Assembly (NCBI RefSeq): GCF_011742925.1
Contig: NZ_WAEL01000011.1
Location: forward strand, 1-64,000
Length of the DNA: 64,000 nt
Reading direction: 5' to 3'
Origin: Fibrivirga algicola
Lineage (GTDB): Bacteria > Bacteroidota > Bacteroidia > Cytophagales > Spirosomataceae
Numbering within the stretch: the first letter of the stretch is position 1; every line of letters begins with the position of its first letter. The notes below the pieces were generated by a model. It was not told the origin of the DNA. It was given only the letters and a program-made list of their open reading frames with translations, and did not search any database. Position numbers and translations under genes: made by a program. This document shows positions 54,674 to 62,672 of the stretch, piece after piece.

Positions 54674-54834
54674 GCAACTGCTGCGCTCCACCGCGCGTGG
54701 CTAAACGCTTACGTTTGTGTCGGCCTAACCACCACCTCCCTGAAGGGGGCTACTGCTGCGCCAGGTAGTTGGGAGTTATGCAAACCAAAAAACAAACGGC
54801 TACGTAACTGGCATTTTGGCCGTTTCTTTGCGGC

Positions 54835-55668
54835 ATGTTGACCTTCATTGACACCCACGCACACATTTACGACGAAAAGTACGAAGCAGACCGCATCACC
54901 GACGGGCAACCCGTTGGTACCCGCGACGATATGCTGCATCGGGCTTTTTCAGAAGGCATTTCCGAGATCTGGATGCCCAACTGCGCCACAGAAACCATTG
55001 CCGGTATGATGGACCTTGCCACGCAGTACCCCGATCGTTGCCGGCCAATGATGGGCCTGCACCCCACCTACGTCAACGAGACAGTCGACACAGAATTGGC
55101 GACGGTTGAACAACAATTGTCTGCGCATGATTTTATGGCCATCGGCGAGATTGGCCTCGATTTTTACTGGGATATGACCCACGTACCCCAGCAATTTATG
55201 GCGTTCGACACCCAGTTGCGCTGGGCTTCGGCCCGCAACCTGTTCGTTTCGTTGCACACCCGCTCTGGCAACGACCGCAACGCCATGATGGAAGCCGCCG
55301 ACCTGATGGAAAAACTCGCTTTACCCAATCTAAGGGGCATTTTCCATTGCTTCGTCGGTACGCTGGATGAAGCCCGCCGGGCCATCGATATGGGCTTTTT
55401 GCTGGGCATTGGCGGCGTGGCAACTTATAAAAATGGTGGGCTCGACAAGGTAATTCCGCATATCGGGCTCGATCATCTGGTGCTCGAAACTGATGCGCCT
55501 TACCTCGCCCCTGTTCCATTTCGGGGGAAGCGCAACGAACCCGCCTACCTCAGGTACATTGCCGGCCGCCTTGCCGAACTGACAGACACCTCGGTCGACG
55601 AAGTTGCCCGCATCACCACACAAAACGCGTTACGAGTAAAGAGTCAAGACGTAAACGTCAGGAAGTAA
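54835..55668 (+). CDS. tatD: TatD-family deoxyribonuclease/hydrolase
   Basis: A 277-residue TIM-barrel metallo-hydrolase. FIDTHAHIYDEKYEADR gives HxH ligands at residues 8 and 10. FMAIGEIGLDFYWDMT holds the Glu ligand, LFVSLHTR and GIFHCFVGTLDEARRAIDMG the further His ligands, and LVLETDAPYLAPVPFRGKRNEP the final Asp. TatD proteins degrade DNA 3' ends in repair and may process other phosphodiesters. Single gene. Confidence 0.95.
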   Translation: MLTFIDTHAHIYDEKYEADRITDGQPVGTRDDMLHRAFSEGISEIWMPNCATETIAGMMDLATQYPDRCRPMMGLHPTYVNETVDTELATVEQQLSAHDFMAIGEIGLDFYWDMTHVPQQFMAFDTQLRWASARNLFVSLHTRSGNDRNAMMEAADLMEKLALPNLRGIFHCFVGTLDEARRAIDMGFLLGIGGVATYKNGGLDKVIPHIGLDHLVLETDAPYLAPVPFRGKRNEPAYLRYIAGRLAELTDTSVDEVARITTQNALRVKSQDVNVRK

Positions 55669-55747
55669 ACGTAGCTCGGCTCCTGTCAACTACGCCTGGA
55701 GCAGAGCGCCGCTTATTTCACGACACGTTACTGACACCTCCCCGATT

Positions 55748-56815
55748 ATGCTTCATCTAAACATAACGTCAAACCCAGCCGGGTCTATCCTTGTCATTTA
55801 CACGGGCGGTACGCTCGGCATGGTCTACGACCGGTCGGCCGATCCAGCCAAAACGGGGCAATTGCTGCCGTTCGATTTTAGTCAGGTTATTGAAAAAGTG
55901 CCCGAAATCGGCCGCCTCGACTTCGATGTCTCGCTGATCACCCTGGAGCACATTATTGACTCGTCGGACGTGAAGCCGGCAGTATGGGCGCGGCTGGCGC
56001 AGGTCATCGAAGTCCACTACGATCAATTCGACAGCTTTGTTATTTTACACGGCACCGACACCATGGCCTACACGGCATCGGCGCTGAGCTTTATGCTGAC
56101 GAACCTGGGCAAACCGGTGATCCTGACTGGAGCGCAGTTACCCATTGGGGTGGCGCGGACGGATGCCCGTGAAAACCTGCTGACGGCCCTCGAAATTGCC
56201 GCTGACCGGCAGGATGGCCGACCTGCCGTACCGGAAGTGTGCATCTATTTCAACTCACTGCTGCTGCGCGGAAACCGGGCCAAAAAGCGGGAAAGCGTTC
56301 ATTTCAACGCGTTCCACTCCGAGAACTATCCGCACCTGGCGATGGCCGGCGTGCGCATCGAATACAACCGCCCGTTTATTGCCCGTCAGGATATGGCTTT
56401 GCCGTTCAGCATCAGCACGGCCGTAGACGACAACGTGACGATCCTGAAGCTGTTTCCCGGCATCACGCCCGCCGTAGTCAACGCGGTGCTGGCTATTCCG
56501 GGCTTACGGGGCGTGGTGCTCGAAACGTTCGGCGCGGGCAACGTACCTACCGACACCTGGCTGGCCGACGCCCTACGAACGGCGATCGCCTCAGGCATCG
56601 TGATCATCAACGTGTCACAATGCGAGGGCGGACGCGTCACGCAGGGGCAATACCAGACCAGTACCCGGCTACAGCAGATTGGCGTGGTTAGCGGAGCCGA
56701 CATGACTACCGAAGCCGCCATTACCAAACTCATGGTGCTGCTGGGGCAGGAATTGGACACGACGGCCATTGCCCGGCAACTGGCGCAGTCGATGCGGGGC
56801 GAAATGAGTAGTTAA
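55748..56815 (+). CDS. ansA: Type I L-asparaginase
   Basis: A 355-residue cytoplasmic asparaginase that converts asparagine to aspartate and ammonia. The first active-site block is ILVIYTGGTLGM (Thr22 as nucleophile), the second FVILHGTDTMAYTASALSFML (Thr102, Asp103). LPIGVARTDARENLLTALEIA is another family block. No signal peptide, so it is the cytoplasmic type I enzyme. It lies in a run of rightward genes with about 80-base spacing and probably its own promoter. Confidence 0.94.
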   Translation: MLHLNITSNPAGSILVIYTGGTLGMVYDRSADPAKTGQLLPFDFSQVIEKVPEIGRLDFDVSLITLEHIIDSSDVKPAVWARLAQVIEVHYDQFDSFVILHGTDTMAYTASALSFMLTNLGKPVILTGAQLPIGVARTDARENLLTALEIAADRQDGRPAVPEVCIYFNSLLLRGNRAKKRESVHFNAFHSENYPHLAMAGVRIEYNRPFIARQDMALPFSISTAVDDNVTILKLFPGITPAVVNAVLAIPGLRGVVLETFGAGNVPTDTWLADALRTAIASGIVIINVSQCEGGRVTQGQYQTSTRLQQIGVVSGADMTTEAAITKLMVLLGQELDTTAIARQLAQSMRGEMSS

Positions 56816-56898
56816 ACGGCTGGTCGGCTGTATATTTATACGACCCAATCCTCACTGGGACAGGCCTGGTGAAGTCTTCGTTCATGCTATTCACAACT

Positions 56899-58023
56899 AT
56901 GCGGCTCATTTACCTGTTCGCCCTTTGCCTTACCCCCTTTGCCACGCCTCTGTTTGCTCAGCAAACCGCGCCCGAACTTCCACTCGGCTTTGAAGAATAC
57001 GATCCCGTTTCGACCCTGAAGGTGCCGGAACACAAGGTAACGCGGGCCAAATTTCCGTTTATCGACGTGCACAACCACCAATGGAACATGGACAACGCCA
57101 ATCTGCAGCCCTTGCTGGCACAGATGGACAGCCTGAACATGGGCATTATGGTTAACCTGAGTGGCCGTGGCTGGGGAAAAGCGGCCGAAAGCGACAAGTT
57201 TTTCGCCAGTTCGCTCGCCAACATCAAAGAAACGAAGACGCCCCGCCTGGTGCTGTTTACCAACATTCTGTTTGATGGTATTGGCAAACCCGGTTGGACC
57301 GACGAAGCGGTTAAACGCCTCGAAGCTGACGTAAAAGCCGGTGCCTGTGGCCTGAAGATCTACAAAAGTCTGGGCATGGACACCAGAGACGATAAAGGAC
57401 AGCGCGTTGCCGTTGATGATCCGCGCCTCGACCCAATTTGGGCGAAATGCGGCCAGTTAGGCATTCCGGTTATCATCCATACGGCCGATCCCAAGCCGTT
57501 CTGGGACCCAATGGACCGGTACAACGAACGCTGGCTGGAACTGAAACTGCACCCGGGTCGCAAACGGGCGGATAACAAACCCGTTTCGTGGGAAAAACTG
57601 CTGGCCGAGCAGCATAATGTATTCCGCAAAAACCCGAAAACGACGTTCATCAACGCGCACATGGGCTGGTATCCAAACAACCTCGCTAAGCTCGACAGCG
57701 TGATGAGTGCCTTTCCGAACATGGTGCTTGAGATTGGGGCGGTTATTGCCGAACTAGGTCGCCAGCCCCGCGCTGCCAACCGCTTTTTCACCAAGCATCA
57801 GGACCGTATTGTGTTTGGAAAAGATAGCTGGGTGCCCAGCGAATATCCGACCTATTTCCGGGTGCTAGAAACCGACGACGAGTACTTTCCGTACCACAAA
57901 AAATACCACGCCTTCTGGCGCATGTACGGGATGGCCCTCTCAGATCAGGTGCTGAAAAAAGTGTACTACAAAAACGCACTCCGCATCATTCCGGGCCTCG
58001 ACAAGACGATGTTCCCGGAGTAA
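56899..58023 (+). CDS. Secreted amidohydrolase (amidohydrolase 2 type)
   Basis: A 374-residue TIM-barrel metallo-hydrolase. The ATG at 56899 (MRLIYLFALCLTPFATPLFAQ) gives a good signal peptide; earlier frame starts at 56869 and 56884 weaken it. FPFIDVHNHQWNMD holds the N-terminal HxH, IPVIIHTADPKPFW and FINAHMGWYPNNL the further His ligands, and IVFGKDSWVPSEY the catalytic Asp. The branch includes decarboxylases and hydrolases of cyclic compounds; the substrate is unknown. It precedes a nucleoside hydrolase. Confidence 0.88.
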   Translation: MRLIYLFALCLTPFATPLFAQQTAPELPLGFEEYDPVSTLKVPEHKVTRAKFPFIDVHNHQWNMDNANLQPLLAQMDSLNMGIMVNLSGRGWGKAAESDKFFASSLANIKETKTPRLVLFTNILFDGIGKPGWTDEAVKRLEADVKAGACGLKIYKSLGMDTRDDKGQRVAVDDPRLDPIWAKCGQLGIPVIIHTADPKPFWDPMDRYNERWLELKLHPGRKRADNKPVSWEKLLAEQHNVFRKNPKTTFINAHMGWYPNNLAKLDSVMSAFPNMVLEIGAVIAELGRQPRAANRFFTKHQDRIVFGKDSWVPSEYPTYFRVLETDDEYFPYHKKYHAFWRMYGMALSDQVLKKVYYKNALRIIPGLDKTMFPE

Positions 58024-58134
58024 AAGCGCCGTTGCAGGTCGCAACGCGTTAGCAACTACACGCGTGTAACTCAGTACAGATAGAAATAGGGTTCGATGTG
58101 CTTCCTGTGCATAAGACCTCTACGTTGTATTGCT

Positions 58135-59112
58135 ATGCGCTACCTCCTGCTTCTCTTTTTTCTGGCCACGTACCCAGCCGCTGCGCAGAAACAGCCAGAG
58201 CCTATGCCCGTCATTTTCGACACTGACATGGGACCGGACTATGATGATGTTGGCGCTATTGCCATGCTTCACAGCTATGCCGACGAGGGGCGCGTGTCAA
58301 TTCTGGGCACGATTGCATCGAGCAAATACCCGCGCGTTGTGCCGGTGCTGAGCGTGCTCAACACGTATTTTGGCCGGCCAACCATTCCCATTGGGGTTCC
58401 CAAAGGCTGGGCCGTCACCGATGCCGATTCGCAGCACTGGTCAGACACCCTGGTAGCGCGTTATCCGCATTCGATGACAACAAATGACGCGGCACCCGAT
58501 GCGGTAACCCTCTACCGGCAATTGCTGACCCAACAGCCCAACCGCAGCGTTACCATTATTACCGTCGGTTTTCTGACCAACCTTGCCAACCTGCTGAACT
58601 CGCCACCCGATCGGTTCTCGAAACTGACGGGCCGGCAGTTGGTCATGCAGAAAGTGAATCGGCTGGTGAGCATGGCGGGCAAGTTTTCGGCGGGGCATGA
58701 ATACAACGTACACCGGGACACTACGGCCTCCACAATCGTATATGCCGACTGGCCAACGCCCATGCTGCTCAGTGGGTTCGAAATTGGGGAAGCGATCAAA
58801 ACGGGCTTACCGCTGGTGCAGAACACAGCCATTCGTAACAGCCCCGTGAAAGATGTGTTCCGCATCTGCCTACCTCTGTCGGCAAGCGACCGAAACGGCC
58901 GCATGAGCTGGGACCAAACTGCCGTGCTCGTTGCCGTAGAAGGCACAGCGCCGTATTACAGCACCCGAGCAGGCCGTTTAGTCATGGGGCCAAAGGGAAG
59001 CAACACCTGGAACGATGCCGGCAAAGGCCACAGTCACCTGGTCGTGAAACGCCCACCAACCGACGTAGAAGCCCTGATCAACAAGCGGATGCAGCATCAA
59101 CCGGGGAAATAA
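58135..59112 (+). CDS. Secreted nucleoside hydrolase (IUNH-like)
   Basis: A 325-residue protein starting at the ATG at 58135 (MRYLLLLFFLATYPAAAQ, signal peptide). PVIFDTDMGPDYDDVGAIAMLHSYAD is the calcium-binding Asp cluster of inosine/uridine-preferring nucleoside hydrolases (DTDMGPDYDD). VTIITVGFLTNLANLL and GKFSAGHEYNVHRDTTAS are family-like, and SWDQTAVLVAVEG is the C-terminal Asp block. It would split ribonucleosides into base and ribose, probably in the periplasm for salvage. Neighbouring hydrolases suggest nutrient scavenging. Confidence 0.9.
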   Translation: MRYLLLLFFLATYPAAAQKQPEPMPVIFDTDMGPDYDDVGAIAMLHSYADEGRVSILGTIASSKYPRVVPVLSVLNTYFGRPTIPIGVPKGWAVTDADSQHWSDTLVARYPHSMTTNDAAPDAVTLYRQLLTQQPNRSVTIITVGFLTNLANLLNSPPDRFSKLTGRQLVMQKVNRLVSMAGKFSAGHEYNVHRDTTASTIVYADWPTPMLLSGFEIGEAIKTGLPLVQNTAIRNSPVKDVFRICLPLSASDRNGRMSWDQTAVLVAVEGTAPYYSTRAGRLVMGPKGSNTWNDAGKGHSHLVVKRPPTDVEALINKRMQHQPGK

Positions 59113-59177
59113 TGCAAGTTTCAAGAACTCAACTGATCAACTTGTTGGGCACTAGCAACGCACTTGAAACCTGACGT

Positions 59178-60104
59178 TTATCTCCTGTTATCTTCGCCTA
59201 ATACCATGCTGAGGTAGCTGTTATAGCGGCTTTCGGCAATGTCGCCTTCGATTACCGCCTCTTTAATGGCACAACCGGGTTCGTTGACATGCAGACAGTT
59301 ATGAAACCGACACTGATTCAGCCGGTTACGCATCTCCGGAAAATAATGCGCAATCTCTTCCTTCGACGTTTCAACCAAACCTAACTCTTTGATACCCGGC
59401 GTGTCGATAATGAACGTACCCGGCGTCAGCTCAAACATCTCGGCGAAGGTGGTTGTGTGCACTCCCTTATTGGCAAACGTAGAGACTTCATTGGTACGGA
59501 GATCGAGCGAAGGGGCAATGGCGTTGACAAGCGTTGATTTCCCCACGCCCGAATGGCCCGACAGCAGCGTAATCTTCCCGTCGAGCAACTCCCGAAACGC
59601 CTCGACTCCCACTCCGTCAAGAGCCGATGTGGCCATTGTCTGGTAGCCGATCGCCTCGTACATATCCTGCAATTCGCGCTGGAACGCCAGCCCGTCCTCA
59701 TTCAGGATATCGGCCTTGTTGAAAACTACCGTTGTTGGAATTCGAAACGATTCGGCCGCGACCAAAAACCGATCAATGAAACCCAGCGATGTTCGGGGCA
59801 ATGTCAGCGTAGCCAGCAGGACCGCCTGATCGAGGTTGGCCGCCAGAATGTGGCCATGTGCCGTTTTGTGCACCGACTGCCGGATAATGTAGTTCTCGCG
59901 CGGGGCAATATCAAAGATCACTGCCGTATTTTCGACCTCATCTTCCACCTCAAACTGCACACGATCGCCCACCGCAATCGGGTTGGTGACCTTGAGGTCT
60001 TTAATTTTAAATTTTCCTTTCAGCCGGGCGCGGTAAATGTGTCCGTCCACGTTGCGGACGTCATACCAGGAGCCGGTTGACCGTATAACTAAGCCTTGAG
60101 CCAA
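59178..60104 (-). CDS. rsgA: Ribosome small-subunit GTPase RsgA
   Basis: A 308-residue circularly permuted GTPase that helps mature the 30S subunit. The OB-fold comes first (GLVIRSTGSWYDVRNVDGHIYRARLKGKFK). The permuted G motifs then read VFNKADIL (G4), LSGHSGVGKSTLVNAI (P-loop), and IIDTPGIKELG (G3). NQCRFHNCLHVNEPGCAIKEAV is the Cys/His zinc domain. I place the start at TTG 60104, since relatives begin just before GLVIRSTGSWYDV and no ATG is near. The ATGs further upstream would overlap the divergent ceramidase-like gene. Confidence 0.93.
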   Translation of the reverse strand: MAQGLVIRSTGSWYDVRNVDGHIYRARLKGKFKIKDLKVTNPIAVGDRVQFEVEDEVENTAVIFDIAPRENYIIRQSVHKTAHGHILAANLDQAVLLATLTLPRTSLGFIDRFLVAAESFRIPTTVVFNKADILNEDGLAFQRELQDMYEAIGYQTMATSALDGVGVEAFRELLDGKITLLSGHSGVGKSTLVNAIAPSLDLRTNEVSTFANKGVHTTTFAEMFELTPGTFIIDTPGIKELGLVETSKEEIAHYFPEMRNRLNQCRFHNCLHVNEPGCAIKEAVIEGDIAESRYNSYLSMVLGEDNRR

Positions 60105-60171
60105 ATGTCGTGTTGTTAGTAACGTATGGGTAACCCCTAAATTGGGCAAAAATGTTTCTCGGCGACCGCCG

Positions 60172-60179
60172 TACCTTTG
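60172..60179 (+). promoter_or_regulatory. -7 element directly before the ceramidase-like gene
   Basis: TACCTTTG exactly matches TAnnTTTG and ends only 4 bases before the ATG at 60184. If used, transcription would start at or just before the start codon, giving a leaderless or nearly leaderless mRNA. No TTG is at the expected -33 distance. Confidence 0.5.
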
Positions 60180-60183
60180 CCTC

Positions 60184-61539
60184 ATGAAATTTCTGCGTAT
60201 TCTCGCTCGTGTCCTGCTGGGTCTTATAGTAGCCATTCTGCTCCTTCTGGCGGTAATCCTGTCGCCAAACGATCATACGCCGTACCGGCAAACCGAATTC
60301 TATACACAAACCACCTCCCGCTTAACGGCGCTTCCCGGCTTACCGGCTCCTAAAACGGCATTGCGGGCGGGCTGGGCCAAAGCAAATCTGACAACTGCCT
60401 TCACCACGCCAACCGGCGGCTACGGCGTTCGGCGTGGTAAACATTGGACTACCGTGGCGGATTCAGTCTGGGTACGTGCCCTGGTGTTCGACAATGGCAA
60501 TGGCCCGGTAGCCCTAGTTGCCTCCGACTTGCTCATTACGCCCCCAACCGTGAGCGAGCAGCTCCGGAAACGCCTGCCCGAAATTGGAATGACCTGGGAG
60601 TCGGTTTATTTCGGAGCCATTCATAGCCACAATAGCCTCGGCGGGTGGGCACCCGGCCTGGTTGGTAACCTGTTCTCGGGCAGCTACGACCAGCGCGTTG
60701 TCGACCACATTACTAATACCATTCTGGCAGCGTTGAAACAAGCAAAGGCGGATTTGCAGCCCGCTGAAGTTGGTTACCAGCAGGTAAACGCGCCCGAGTT
60801 TGTCTATAACCGCCTCGACGAAAGATACCCCGTCGACCCGTTTTTCCGACTGCTGCGCCTGAAACGGAATGATGGCAAAACAGCTACGCTGGTAACGTAC
60901 CCGGCCCACGCGACACTGATCGATATTTTCAGCTACCAATACTTGTCCCGCGACTGGCCGGGTCGGGTTGTCGATGGGCTGGAACGCGAAACAGGCGGCT
61001 TTGCCGTATTCATGGCCGGATCAGTCGGGAGCATGGGACCCAAAGGGCCGCCAACTGGAAAAGACTTCCCGCTGGTGAACCACTATGCCGCCGATATATT
61101 GGCCCGGCTAAAGCCAGCCATGAATAAAGTTACCACCCAGGCAGACAGTACCCTGGGCCTATTAACACTCCCCCTGACCCTGCGCGACCCCGCCCCCCGT
61201 GTGCTGGGCGACTGGCGCATTCGTCCGTGGCTGTTCCATACTGTTTACGGCGATTACCCGTCCGATCTGAAAGCCTTGCGGCTGGGACCCGCCCTACTCA
61301 TCGGCACCCCCTGCGACTTTTCGGGTGAGCTACTGCCGCCCCTAACGCAAGCCGCCAGCCAACAGGGCCTCGATCTGATGGTGACGAGTTTCAACGGTGG
61401 ATACGTAGGCTACATCACGCCCGACGAGTACTACGAAAAAGATGCCTATGAAACGCGCGTCATGAACTGGTTTGGCCCCCAAAACGGCGCTTATTTCTCT
61501 GAAATGATGACGGGTTTAGTAAAAAAGGCAGGCAAGTAG
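60184..61539 (+). CDS. Neutral/alkaline ceramidase-like protein
   Basis: A 451-residue protein with an N-terminal membrane anchor or signal (FLRILARVLLGLIVAILLLLAVIL). The start is at 60184; the frame continues 14 codons upstream through the promoter without support. The ceramidase N-terminal fold is suggested by LRAGWAKANLTTAFTTPTGGYGVRRGKH and by VALVASDLLITPP and ESVYFGAIHSHNSLGGWAPG (zinc-binding His). LVTYPAHATLI and FMAGSVGSMGPKG follow. Family members hydrolyse ceramide or similar N-acyl lipids. Bacteroidota make their own sphingolipids, so self-lipid turnover is possible. It is shorter than classical neutral ceramidases (about 700 residues). Confidence 0.85.
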   Translation: MKFLRILARVLLGLIVAILLLLAVILSPNDHTPYRQTEFYTQTTSRLTALPGLPAPKTALRAGWAKANLTTAFTTPTGGYGVRRGKHWTTVADSVWVRALVFDNGNGPVALVASDLLITPPTVSEQLRKRLPEIGMTWESVYFGAIHSHNSLGGWAPGLVGNLFSGSYDQRVVDHITNTILAALKQAKADLQPAEVGYQQVNAPEFVYNRLDERYPVDPFFRLLRLKRNDGKTATLVTYPAHATLIDIFSYQYLSRDWPGRVVDGLERETGGFAVFMAGSVGSMGPKGPPTGKDFPLVNHYAADILARLKPAMNKVTTQADSTLGLLTLPLTLRDPAPRVLGDWRIRPWLFHTVYGDYPSDLKALRLGPALLIGTPCDFSGELLPPLTQAASQQGLDLMVTSFNGGYVGYITPDEYYEKDAYETRVMNWFGPQNGAYFSEMMTGLVKKAGK

Positions 61540-61581
61540 GGGTTGTAGTAGTTACGTCTCCTTTTTACATAACGCGTATTT

Positions 61582-61614
61582 CAGTCCGTGTTGATAGAGA
61601 ACAAAAACGGACTG
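61582..61614. terminator. Weak hairpin between convergent genes
   Basis: CAGTCCGT (61582-61589) and ACGGACTG (61607-61614) form an 8-bp stem with a 17-base loop between the ceramidase-like gene and the Nif3-like gene. No long T-run. Confidence 0.4.
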
Positions 61615-61637
61615 GGCGTCCCCGACTGAAGTCTGTG

Positions 61638-62393
61638 TTACAGTACCTCTAACCCTTCCCACCGCCCAGTCAGTAACGTACCCAGCGCGCGGAGTCCCCA
61701 CTCTTCGGTGCGCTTGTGCCCAATGGCGATAACGGTCATTCCCGTTTCATCTACGACTTTTTGCGTTCCTTTTCGGTACTCGCCGGTCAGGTATAGGCTA
61801 ACGCTGCGCTCATGCGCTTCATGCACCAACTCCGGGTTCATGGCCCCCACAACGGCCACCCGCCGGTGGGAACGTACCTGACCTGCTTCCACGCGGTCGT
61901 AGCCACCAAAGGCCACCTGAATCTGTTCGAGCCATGACTCGGTGCTTCGCTCAGGTACGTCGCCAATCATGCCAATGGCCCGTTTCGGTAATAGACGACC
62001 CGACTCATCCGCAGCCTGCTTGTAGCCCAATTCGGCCAGCGACTCCAGGCCAAGCACTTGCGCCAGCCGCGTGTTGTAGCCTGTAGTCAGGCACTCGTCA
62101 AACGGGAGGTGGTGCGTCAATACGCCCACGTCGGGTGGGAGTACGGCCGTGTTGAGCTGCCAGGGACGATGCAGCCAAAGTGCGTCGAGGTCCTGGGCAC
62201 GTACCCATTCCCCAATTTTGGGCCACGGTTCAAGCGACAGTCCAACGCGGCGAATGGGTCGATCAGCAGGCTTGTATATTCCGCCACGCTCACTAATCGG
62301 ATAGCGATCGGTTTTGAATTCTGTTTGTAAAAAATTGGCAATATCGTTGAGTACCAGCGGCGGTTTATCCATACAGGCACAACTTTCAGACAC
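61638..62393 (-). CDS. Nif3-like dinuclear-metal protein
   Basis: A 251-residue member of the Nif3/YbgI family (toroidal hexamer with a two-metal centre). VGVLTHHLPFDECL carries the His-His ligands and ALWLHRPWQL another conserved block. VAVVGAMNPELVHEAHERSVSLYLTGEYRKGTQKVVDETGMTVIAIGHKRTEEWGLRAL holds the Gly/Glu-rich C-terminal core. The family acts in cofactor or nucleotide-related housekeeping, with no settled reaction. A second ATG at 62372 (MDKPPLVL) is possible. It converges with the ceramidase-like gene and diverges from the MATE gene. Confidence 0.85.
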   Translation of the reverse strand: MSESCACMDKPPLVLNDIANFLQTEFKTDRYPISERGGIYKPADRPIRRVGLSLEPWPKIGEWVRAQDLDALWLHRPWQLNTAVLPPDVGVLTHHLPFDECLTTGYNTRLAQVLGLESLAELGYKQAADESGRLLPKRAIGMIGDVPERSTESWLEQIQVAFGGYDRVEAGQVRSHRRVAVVGAMNPELVHEAHERSVSLYLTGEYRKGTQKVVDETGMTVIAIGHKRTEEWGLRALGTLLTGRWEGLEVL

Positions 62394-62672
62394 GCCATTA
62401 GGTTGTGGTATGTACCTCTAATGACTGCCACATCAGGGGTATTTCTGCCGTTCGCTCAACGCCAATTGGTGTTTTTCAGATAATTCCAGTAGGTTTGTAC
62501 CGTTAACTGCACCGCGCCTGCGGTCGCCAATGCCGATGATTCTCCTGTAGTAAAGCCCCAAACGGGCTTCTTCCTGCCAGTTCTCTACTGCCGTCACGGC
62601 CAGCTGGCTCTTCGTTTATTCTACCGCCGAATCATCACTAGCCTGTTAGGCTACGGCATTTTTCTCGTTACA

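Noticed and set aside
54823-54830. TTTCTTTG as a tatD promoter
   Set aside because: Lacks the A of TAnnTTTG and a TTG at the right distance; kept only as a comparison for the ceramidase-like gene.
59114-59172. Third copy of the xerC/atp hairpin family between the nucleoside hydrolase and rsgA
   Set aside because: Only GTTTCAAG/CTTGAAAC pairs and the arm similarity is weak; it could be an ordinary poor terminator.
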